11,863 nt of DNA. It comes from Candidatus Woesearchaeota archaeon. Lineage in GTDB: Archaea > Nanobdellota > Nanobdellia > Woesearchaeales > JASKKU01. This document shows positions 5,797 through 11,176 of this stretch, one piece after another. The notes below the pieces were generated by a model. It was not told the origin of the DNA, made no database searches, and saw nothing but the letters and a program-made list of their open reading frames with translations. The position numbers and the translations under genes are program-made. Position 1 is the first letter of the stretch. Each line of letters begins with the position of its first letter. The DNA is taken from NCBI GenBank assembly GCA_011045925.1, contig DSBS01000054.1:1-11863 (forward strand), read 5' to 3'.

Positions 5797-6900
5797 ATGC
5801 TCATGGAAGTTAAGGAAGTAATTCAGAAGCTGGGTAAGCAGAGGAAAGACATTGTTGACTTAAGAAATATAGTTAATGCACTGAATAAAGATAAAGAAGA
5901 AACCTTTGCCAAAAAGAAGGAGATTTCTACCAGAATCAAGCAGCTATTCGGAGAAATCCGCGAGCTGAAGAAAAAGAGGGATGCGCTTAATTCTGAGATT
6001 AGGGAGCTAAAAAAGAAAAGGGATCCGCTAAACCTTCAGATTAAAGAGCTCAGCCAGGTAATAAGAGAGTCTAAAAGCCTTCTCAATCAGGATGGCAATG
6101 CAGAGCAGCCAAAGATTAACCCAAGGCTTACTCAGAAGAAAATCAGCCAGATAGAATTTAAGCTTGAGACTGAGGTTATGCCCTTTAACCAGGAAAGCCA
6201 GCTCAGGAGAGTTATAAAAGACCTGAAAAAGGAGCTTGAAGAGGCAAAAAAGCAGTCGAAGGAATTCTTTGATATCATTGAGATGAACAACAAGCTCAGG
6301 GAGATTAAGGCAGAGGCAGATAAGCACCACAGGCAGATACAGCAGAAAGCAATGGAAACAAAAGAGATTCATGACAATATCATATCCAATGCAAAGGAGA
6401 TTGAGTCGCTTAAAGAGCAGGAGAATGCCCTTAATGAGGAAGCTTCAGTTAAAAAGAAGGATTTCCTTGAGAAGAGCAACCAGCTGAAGGATATGCTTAA
6501 GCAGACCGGCAGCCTCTCAAAGCAGCTGAATCAGATTAAGGAAGATACAAAAGCAGAAGAAAAGAAAAAAACAGCTGTTGATATTGAAAAGAAGAAAAAG
6601 CAGATTGAGGAGAAGATGAAGAAAGGCCAGAAGCTTACAACAGAAGACCTGCTTGTTTTCCAGTCTGGCGGCCCGGACGACGATTCAGAGGCTGAGAATG
6701 ACGATGCTAAAGAGCAGGAAGACAAGAAGAAAAATAAGGGCAAAGCTGCCAAAAAAGAGCCCAAGCAAAAAAAAGAAGAGCCAAAGCCAAAGCCTGAAGC
6801 CAAAAAAGCCCCTGAGGAACCCGAAGAAAAGCAGGCAGAAGGCACCGAGCCCGAAGAGAAGGAAGAAATCCCTGCTGAGACCGAAGAAAAGCAGAATTAG
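5797..6900 (+). CDS. Archaeal long coiled-coil protein (COG1340-like) with charged tail
   Basis: 367 residues, almost wholly predicted alpha-helical coiled coil from 1 to about 280, rich in K/E/Q/L heptads. It resembles the widespread, uncharacterised archaeal coiled-coil proteins of COG1340. A 14-residue unit IRELKKKRDALNSE / IRELKKKRDPLNLQ is tandemly repeated (bases 5956-5997 and 5998-6039). Near the end of the coil is KKGQKLTTEDLLVFQSGG (about 272-289), probably a conserved capping helix. The last about 75 residues are a disordered K/E/P tail (KPKPEAKKAPEEPEEKQAEG). Translation may start at ATG 5797 or ATG 5803; the ribosome site is weak (GAGAG). The function is not known. Its place directly after the stalk operon is suggestive but the terminator separates them. 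Confidence 0.85.
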   Translation: MLMEVKEVIQKLGKQRKDIVDLRNIVNALNKDKEETFAKKKEISTRIKQLFGEIRELKKKRDALNSEIRELKKKRDPLNLQIKELSQVIRESKSLLNQDGNAEQPKINPRLTQKKISQIEFKLETEVMPFNQESQLRRVIKDLKKELEEAKKQSKEFFDIIEMNNKLREIKAEADKHHRQIQQKAMETKEIHDNIISNAKEIESLKEQENALNEEASVKKKDFLEKSNQLKDMLKQTGSLSKQLNQIKEDTKAEEKKKTAVDIEKKKKQIEEKMKKGQKLTTEDLLVFQSGGPDDDSEAENDDAKEQEDKKKNKGKAAKKEPKQKKEEPKPKPEAKKAPEEPEEKQAEGTEPEEKEEIPAETEEKQN

Positions 6901-6906
6901 AAACCT

Positions 6907-6915
6907 TTTTATAAT
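6907..6915 (+). promoter_or_regulatory. TATA box of the translin-MBL unit
   Basis: TTTTATAAT, centred about 26 nt before ATG 6937 and only a few bases after the coiled-coil stop, indicating a leaderless start. Confidence 0.6.
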
Positions 6916-6936
6916 TTAGTTCTTAATTAGTTTGAT

Positions 6937-7533
6937 ATGAATTTTTTTACCCGCCTGGAATCAGAGCTTTCTGAAGCAGGCAAGGCAATAGCCTCTTTTG
7001 ATGAAGCCAGGGAAGATGTAATCAGGGAATCCAGAAAAATACTCAAAGACTCAAAAAAGGCAGTTTTTCTGATACATGACAGCAGTTTCTCTAAGGCAAA
7101 AAGGCTCATTGAGGCGTGTGAGCTGGCAGTTAAAAGGCTAAGGCAGAAGCATGGAGAGTCTGCTCTCCAGAGAATTGGAGCTTTCTCAGAATCCTGCCAG
7201 GAGTTTGTCGAGTCAGTTACGCTTTTTAACTCATTAAGGCAGCTAAGAGAAAAAGACGGCCTGCTCGAGATAAGCCTTCTTGGCCTTGTTTCCCCTCAGG
7301 ATTATGTTATGGGCGTGTCTGATACAGCCGGAGAGCTTGTTAGAACGGCAGTCAGGCTTGGGATTAAGAATAATATAGAAGGAGTGGCAAAAACAGAAGA
7401 GCTTGTAAGAATGCTTTATGAAAAGCTGCTAGGCTTTACAGGCTATGCAGGAGAGCTGAGAAAAAAAATTGACTCAGTAAAATGGAGCCTAAGCAAGATA
7501 GAAGATATTTTATTCCAGTTAAAAACAAGGTAG
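6937..7533 (+). CDS. Translin-family RNA-binding protein
   Basis: 198-residue all-helical protein of the translin/TRAX family (archaeal COG2178), which forms octameric barrels that bind, and in TRAX-like members cut, short RNA or single-stranded nucleic acid. The signature is DYVMGVSDTAGELVRTAVR (122-140), matching the family's 'D-h-h-G-h-D-x-TGELhR'. QEFVES (88-93) has two glutamates placed like the acidic pair used by TRAX for catalysis, so a nuclease activity is possible (inference). The start is supported by the TATA box about 26 nt upstream. It is followed 12 bp later by an MBL-fold hydrolase gene with its own ribosome site, so the two are probably co-transcribed. Confidence 0.88.
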   Translation: MNFFTRLESELSEAGKAIASFDEAREDVIRESRKILKDSKKAVFLIHDSSFSKAKRLIEACELAVKRLRQKHGESALQRIGAFSESCQEFVESVTLFNSLRQLREKDGLLEISLLGLVSPQDYVMGVSDTAGELVRTAVRLGIKNNIEGVAKTEELVRMLYEKLLGFTGYAGELRKKIDSVKWSLSKIEDILFQLKTR

Positions 7534-7545
7534 CAAGGTGAGATC

Positions 7546-8193
7546 ATGAATGAAGTCGTTATAAAAAACATTAAGATTGAATGGCTTGGCCACTCCGGTT
7601 TCCGGCTAACAGTCCTGTCAAGAAATGAGATAATCTACATTGACCCCTTTGATATCCAGGATCCAAGCCCCCCGAAGGCAGACTTTATACTGATTACACA
7701 TTCCCACTACGACCATTTCAGCGAGAAAGATGTAAAAAAGGTTTCAATGCCCAAAACAAGGATCTTTGCTCCCCTTGATGTTCCTATGAATATGAAAATG
7801 ACAGTTGAGCCCGGGCTTTTTTACAGCCTGGATCACATTAAGATAGAGACCTTTCCGGCCTATAACCTAAACAAGCCTTTTCACTCAAAAGAGAACAAGT
7901 GGGTGAGCTTTCTTTTAACACTTGATGGCTCAACAAAGGTTTTTCACACAGGGGACAGTGACCTTATTGTTGACTTTAAGGACTTGTACGGTATTGATGT
8001 GCTGTTTGTTCCTGTCAGTGGAAAGTTTGTTATGACCAGCGATGAGGCCTTTCAACTGGCAAAGGCTGTCAGGCCTGAGTATTCAATTCCTATGCATTAC
8101 GGGAAGATTGTGGGAGACATTTCTGATGCAGAAAACTTTAAGAGGCTTTGCGAAAAAGAAGGCCTGAAGGCAATCCTTCTTGAGAAAGCCTGA
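7546..8193 (+). CDS. MBL-fold metal-dependent hydrolase (UPF0173/UlaG-like)
   Basis: 215-residue metallo-beta-lactamase-fold enzyme that should bind two metals. Motifs: IEWLGHSGFRL (11-21), THSHYDHF (51-58), the HxHxDH metal site, then HTGDSD (134-139) and MHYG (183-186). These and PAYNLNKPFH (105-114) are typical of the UPF0173/UlaG-like branch, not of the larger RNase J/CPSF branch, which has an added beta-CASP domain. GGTGAGATC before ATG 7546 is a good ribosome site. It is placed 12 bp after translin, which suggests a joint RNA or nucleotide role, but the substrate is unknown; sugar-phosphate lactones and phosphodiesters are known for relatives. Confidence 0.9.
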   Translation: MNEVVIKNIKIEWLGHSGFRLTVLSRNEIIYIDPFDIQDPSPPKADFILITHSHYDHFSEKDVKKVSMPKTRIFAPLDVPMNMKMTVEPGLFYSLDHIKIETFPAYNLNKPFHSKENKWVSFLLTLDGSTKVFHTGDSDLIVDFKDLYGIDVLFVPVSGKFVMTSDEAFQLAKAVRPEYSIPMHYGKIVGDISDAENFKRLCEKEGLKAILLEKA

Positions 8194-8199
8194 GAATCC

Positions 8200-8236
8200 A
8201 AGAAAAAGAAAAAAAAGAAAGAAATAGAAAAACCTA
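8200..8236 (-). terminator. Long T-rich terminator of the acidic micro-gene
   Basis: On the minus strand, about 20 nt after the micro-gene stop, a near-pure T/C tract runs for over 30 nt (T5, then T8, then T5 runs). On the plus strand it is purine-rich and would not terminate the MBL gene. This orientation supports a minus-strand transcript. Confidence 0.6.
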
Positions 8237-8254
8237 TTCGTCTGAGTCCCTGCC

Positions 8255-8338
8255 CTAGTCACTATCTTCATTACTATTGTCTTCATCGTCATCGTAGTCT
8301 TCATCTCCCCAATCCTCATCTTCAAAGCCAAAAGCCAT
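8255..8338 (-). CDS. 27-residue extremely acidic micro-protein, unknown function
   Basis: ATG at 8338, TAG at 8257-8255. The product begins MAFGFEDEDWGDEDYDDD and ends NSNEDSD: 15 of 27 residues are Asp or Glu, none is Lys, Arg or His, with one Trp, one Tyr and two Phe near the front. Support for a real gene: a strong TATA box (8403-8410), a leader of about 42 nt, a textbook ribosome site GAGGTGG 6 nt before the ATG, and a long T-rich terminator after the stop. A leader with a Shine-Dalgarno sequence is otherwise seen here only for the ribosomal operon. It has no match I recognise. It might be a nucleic-acid mimic, a partner of a basic ribosomal or chromatin protein, or a metal-binding peptide; these are guesses. 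The 315-nt open frame on the same strand (8083-8397) is a shadow in another frame. Confidence 0.65.
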   Translation of the reverse strand: MAFGFEDEDWGDEDYDDDEDNSNEDSD

Positions 8339-8402
8339 TCTTTCCACCTCGCTGATGCACTCTCAGGAAATGCCTCCAGGGCAGGGCATGTGCACATTTA
8401 AT

Positions 8403-8410
8403 TATTTAAA
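8403..8410 (-). promoter_or_regulatory. TATA box of the acidic micro-gene
   Basis: TTTAAATA with a purine-rich BRE-like AAAGG before it on the minus strand. It predicts transcription from about 8380. Confidence 0.6.
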
Positions 8411-8463
8411 CCTTTCTTTTCAGCCAGGCCTGCTTTTAGTTATTGAATGATTGTGAATAAAAC

Positions 8464-8471
8464 TTTTAAAT
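8464..8471 (+). promoter_or_regulatory. TATA box of the antiporter gene
   Basis: TTTTAAAT, centre 26.5 nt before ATG 8494, so a leaderless transcript is likely. Confidence 0.6.
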
Positions 8472-8493
8472 CTTAACCAAAGAAAACAAATAA

Positions 8494-9711
8494 ATGAACC
8501 CCTCTTTAAGCATAACCTTTTTAGGAGTCATCTTTTTGGTTGGGATAACTCTCTCCATTTTGTCTTCAAGGCTTAAAATTCCAAATATGCTTCTTCTCAT
8601 TGTAGCAGGCTTCCTTATCTCAATCCACCCTTACATTGTTGAGAATAACCCTATGGGAATTGAGGTTGTAGCAACAATAGGTGTCTTATCCCTGATTCTG
8701 ATAGTTTTCGATTCTACTTCCAGGATTAAGCTAAAGGAGTTTGACAAGCTTTCCTACGATGCAACAAAGCTAACTACTGTCTGCTCCCTACTGCTTATTG
8801 TAATAGCAGGCCTGGTTATGTTTTTCTTTCTTGGCGTGTCCTCACTGGCAGTTGCTTTGATTTTTGGCTCTCTTCTTATCGGCTCTGACCCTTCTGCAAT
8901 AGCCAGCCTTATTGAGGTTAAGCAGAATAAAGCACTCAGGCTTCTTCTTATAGAGTCAATATTCAATTCACCCTTAACAGTTGTTATACCGCTAATCATT
9001 GTTGATTATGTAAGGCTTGTCCCTGGCGCAAGCATGAGCTTTATGGATACATTCCTTGTTTCCTTTATAGCCCAAGTAGTTGCAGGAATCGGGGCAGGTT
9101 TTCTTGTTGGTATAGTTATCTTTAAGCTTATGAGGAACAAGTACTCAGAGAAGCTGTCTCCTGTCGCAATCTTTACAGCAGCCATCCTTGCTTATTCTCT
9201 TGCTGAGCTTGTTAAGGGAAGCGGAATTTTTGCAGTCACAACCCTGGGCTTGTTTTTCGGCAATGTTTACTTCAAGAACAAGGATATACTTCAGCATTAC
9301 TCATCTGTTGTGGCAGAGATAATGCAGATTCTGGTTTTTGTGCTGATAGGGTTTGCTTTCTCATTCAAAGAGATTAGCCTTGCCTTTATGCTGAAGCTGT
9401 TTCTTGTGTTTGCTGTCCTTTGCCTAGTCAGGATGCTGGCAGTTCTTCTTGTGTTCAGGAACTCAAGCTATTCTCAGCTTGAGAAGCTTTTTCTTACTTT
9501 CTCCTTTCCAAAGGGCATAGCAGCAGCAGTAGCAATAATTGCTGTCCAGATGACAGGCCTGCTGAGCACAGAGCTGATAAACCTGGCTATCGGCGTGCTT
9601 TTCCTGAGTGTAGTCTTCTCAACAGTTTCCATAAAAATAATCTCAAAGAAGCTCGTAGACTATACAAAAGTTGTCCCAAAAGAAGAAGCAGAAATGGATG
9701 ACCTGGATTAA
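8494..9711 (+). CDS. CPA-type cation/proton antiporter with altered ion-site residues
   Basis: 405-residue membrane protein with about 12-13 hydrophobic segments, of the monovalent cation:proton antiporter (Na+/H+ exchanger) fold; exchanges Na+ or K+ for H+ across the cytoplasmic membrane. Family landmarks: GSDPSAIASL (130-139) in TM5, ESIFNSP (154-160) in TM6, GSGIFAVTTLGLFFGN (242-257), and FPKGIAAAVA (338-347) in the penultimate core helix. Compared with NhaP-type proteins, the TM6 'ND' pair is N158-S159, the TM3 Glu is D73 (VFDS), and the 'RG' arginine is K340. The short hydrophilic tail (KVVPKEEAEMDDLD) has no TrkA or CBS domain. A TATA box fixes the start. The stop overlaps the convergent phosphodiesterase stop by 3 nt. 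Confidence 0.9.
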   Translation: MNPSLSITFLGVIFLVGITLSILSSRLKIPNMLLLIVAGFLISIHPYIVENNPMGIEVVATIGVLSLILIVFDSTSRIKLKEFDKLSYDATKLTTVCSLLLIVIAGLVMFFFLGVSSLAVALIFGSLLIGSDPSAIASLIEVKQNKALRLLLIESIFNSPLTVVIPLIIVDYVRLVPGASMSFMDTFLVSFIAQVVAGIGAGFLVGIVIFKLMRNKYSEKLSPVAIFTAAILAYSLAELVKGSGIFAVTTLGLFFGNVYFKNKDILQHYSSVVAEIMQILVFVLIGFAFSFKEISLAFMLKLFLVFAVLCLVRMLAVLLVFRNSSYSQLEKLFLTFSFPKGIAAAVAIIAVQMTGLLSTELINLAIGVLFLSVVFSTVSIKIISKKLVDYTKVVPKEEAEMDDLD

Positions 9712-10208
9712 GCTTTAACAAATCTTGCTTCTCCTGAATTAAGGTCCACTACAGCAAAAGTCCTTGAGTCTTCCGGTGTGTTAAGAGGATTGTGGGCTCC
9801 AGGGTTCACAAACATTGTATTCCCCACTTTCCTGGCCTCCTTCCTATGGGTATGCCCTGAAAAGACAAAGTCATACTCACCTGAAGATATCGCCTGCTCA
9901 ACCTCTGGGGCAAAGTTTCCATGCGCTATGAATATTTTCTTTCCATCAAGAACAAGCTCTCCCTTTGAGCCGAGAAACTCAGATCCAGAGTCTTTTATGG
10001 CTATCTGCAGGCTGGAAAATTCCTTGTCCATGTTGCCGTAGACATAATAGCCTTTGGCTTTTGACTTAGCAAGTGCCTGCACACTTTTCTTAGAAGCAAT
10101 ATCTCCGCAATGCACGAAAATGCTTATGCCTTCCTTTTTCAGAAAAGAAACAATCTTCTCTATGGCAAAGAAGTTGTCATGCGTGTCAGAGATGACTGCT
10201 ATTTTCAT
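9708..10208 (-). CDS. YfcE/MJ0936-type metallophosphodiesterase
   Basis: 166-residue calcineurin-like phosphoesterase of the small YfcE/MJ0936 group, which uses two metal ions (often Mn or Ni) to cleave phosphodiesters. All five motif blocks are present: SDTHDN (7-12), HCGD (33-36), GNMD (58-61), AHG (95-97) and GHTH (118-121), with NPGA (135-138) closing the site. The length is standard. A consensus TATA box 26.5 nt upstream gives a leaderless start at ATG 10208. The gene converges on the antiporter with overlapping stop codons (9708-9711). The natural substrate is not known for most archaeal members. Confidence 0.93.
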   Translation of the reverse strand: MKIAVISDTHDNFFAIEKIVSFLKKEGISIFVHCGDIASKKSVQALAKSKAKGYYVYGNMDKEFSSLQIAIKDSGSEFLGSKGELVLDGKKIFIAHGNFAPEVEQAISSGEYDFVFSGHTHRKEARKVGNTMFVNPGAHNPLNTPEDSRTFAVVDLNSGEARFVKA

Positions 10209-10230
10209 GGCTCTGGATTCAGGAAGGGAT

Positions 10231-10238
10231 TTTATAAA
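10231..10238 (-). promoter_or_regulatory. TATA box of the phosphodiesterase gene
   Basis: TTTATAAA, centre 26.5 nt before the ATG at 10208. It lies inside the apparent 3' remnant of the upstream HEPN gene. Confidence 0.65.
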
Positions 10239-10266
10239 TCTTTCTTTTAGGGTAGTGCCAGCAAAA

Positions 10267-10504
10267 CTAAATTATTGCATCAGCTGTTACCTTATGGACA
10301 ATCTTATCGCCTGTCTTATATCCTGTTTTGTAGATAAAGGCGTTTGCAGCATAAAACATAGAGTAGTAGGCAATAACAATCTCCCAAAGGAAAGAAACCC
10401 TGTTATTATGGATTATATTAAGAAGATTGATAGATTCCCTGTAGTTATTCAGGTATGTCTGAAAAATCTCCTTCCTGAAAGCATCTTTTCTATTCTTTTA
10501 TCAT
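10267..10504 (-). pseudogene. Frameshifted, truncated HEPN-domain gene (partner of the MNT nucleotidyltransferase)
   Basis: The ATG at 10504-10502 overlaps the nucleotidyltransferase stop as ATGA, the usual arrangement of MNT/HEPN pairs, but that frame stops after M-I-K-E. Skipping one base at the A4 run gives MIKNRKDAFRKEIFQTYLNN and later EIVIAYYSMFYAANAFIYKT and GDKIVHKVTADAII, a clear HEPN-type core (YYxMFYAANA..., HKVTADA). It then hits TAG at 10269-10267. A second one-base shift at a T3 run would continue as SFAGTTLKERFIKSLPE up to the phosphodiesterase start, so the C-terminal third, where the catalytic R-x4-6-H usually lies, is missing or unrecognisable. Both shifts sit at short homopolymers, so sequencing error is possible for each, but the loss of the C-terminal part is not explained that way. 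Confidence 0.65.
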
Positions 10505-11112
10505 TTAGGATGACCTGCCAGCTCATAAAACTGCTCAATACCTTTGAGTATAACTTTATTTTTAAGTATTTCCTTTCCTACATTGAATCCCTGGGCCTTT
10601 ATCATTTCGAGAAATTCCTCATGTGTGAAAGCCAAGAAATGGGTTTCAAGCGGTGTAATTTCAAGTATTTTCCCAATCTCTTTCTCTAGTTTCTCATCAT
10701 CAGCTATTACACATAAGTCAAGGTCGGAGCCTTTCCTGCTCGTGCCCTTTGAATATGAGCCAAATACAATGCAAATGAAAAAAGGGCTAGTTATTTCTTT
10801 TATTCTCCTGTACAAAACTTTTATATCCCCTTTTTTAAGCAAATCAAGCCTTCTCCCATACTCCACGATAAAAACCGAGTCGTTGAATTTATAGCTAAAG
10901 CTGACAAGGCAAGTATTGCCAAGCTTGTTAATCTCGACTGCGCCCTCTGCCTGCAGCTTAAGGATTGCCTGATAAGCCGACTTGTAGTTTATTTTCCTTT
11001 TTAGTGCTATCTGCCTTATGCTGAAGCTTTCATCTGGGTTCTCAATAAGCAGTTTTAATATATGCAGCTTTTCATATTTCAGTTCCCACACCCCCTTATG
11101 GTTTTCAACCAT
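10501..11112 (-). CDS. MNT-type nucleotidyltransferase with N-terminal winged helix
   Basis: Residues (from ATG 11112) 10-75 form a winged helix-turn-helix (LHILKLLIENPDESF, then SIRQIALKRKINYKSAYQAI), and 110-150 the polymerase-beta-like site FGSYSKGTSRKGSDLDLCVI with D130 and D132; a third catalytic acid is not obvious. MNT proteins AMPylate or otherwise neutralise HEPN ribonuclease partners; here the HEPN gene follows with ATGA overlap but is broken. The open frame extends upstream to 11160 from a TTG, but a TATA box (11142-11135) lies inside that extension with its centre 26.5 nt before ATG 11112. I therefore chose ATG 11112 (leaderless, 203 residues). Two operator-like dyads flank this start, suggesting autoregulation by the winged helix. 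Confidence 0.82.
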   Translation of the reverse strand: MVENHKGVWELKYEKLHILKLLIENPDESFSIRQIALKRKINYKSAYQAILKLQAEGAVEINKLGNTCLVSFSYKFNDSVFIVEYGRRLDLLKKGDIKVLYRRIKEITSPFFICIVFGSYSKGTSRKGSDLDLCVIADDEKLEKEIGKILEITPLETHFLAFTHEEFLEMIKAQGFNVGKEILKNKVILKGIEQFYELAGHPK

Positions 11113-11134
11113 AGTATTATGGTTTTTAGCCATA
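11098..11134. promoter_or_regulatory. Paired dyad operator, two copies 21 bp apart
   Basis: ATGGTTTTCAACCATA (11098-11113) and ATGGTTTTTAGCCATA (11119-11134) match at 14 of 16 bases and repeat with a 21-bp period, two helical turns. The first contains the perfect dyad ATGGTT-TTC-AACCAT. They lie immediately downstream of the TATA box and over the predicted transcription start, ideal for a repressor. Confidence 0.6.
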
Positions 11135-11142
11135 TATTTAAA
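11135..11142 (-). promoter_or_regulatory. TATA box of the nucleotidyltransferase gene
   Basis: TTTAAATA on the minus strand, directly beside the distal operator copy. Its centre is 26.5 nt before ATG 11112, which is the main reason for moving the start inward from 11160. Confidence 0.6.
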
Positions 11143-11176
11143 CATTTCGCTTTTACCCAAGCTCTTTCCCTAGCTA

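Noticed and set aside
5514..5804. Antisense ORF over P1 and its terminator
   Set aside because: It is a mirror of the purine-rich P1 hinge and linker, giving poly-F/L runs typical of shadows.
8083..8397. 104-aa minus-strand ORF overlapping the MBL gene end and the acidic micro-gene
   Set aside because: It is antisense to conserved MBL residues, is low-complexity (poly-F and poly-MK stretches) and is a frame shadow of the micro-gene, which has the ribosome site.
10054..10689. 211-aa plus-strand ORF across the phosphodiesterase and HEPN region
   Set aside because: It is antisense to well-supported minus-strand motifs, and its translation shows no domain pattern.
11113..11160. Longer nucleotidyltransferase start at TTG 11160 or ATG 11145/11133
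   Set aside because: A TATA box lies inside this stretch at the distance that predicts transcription from about 11112, so these codons would not be in the mRNA.
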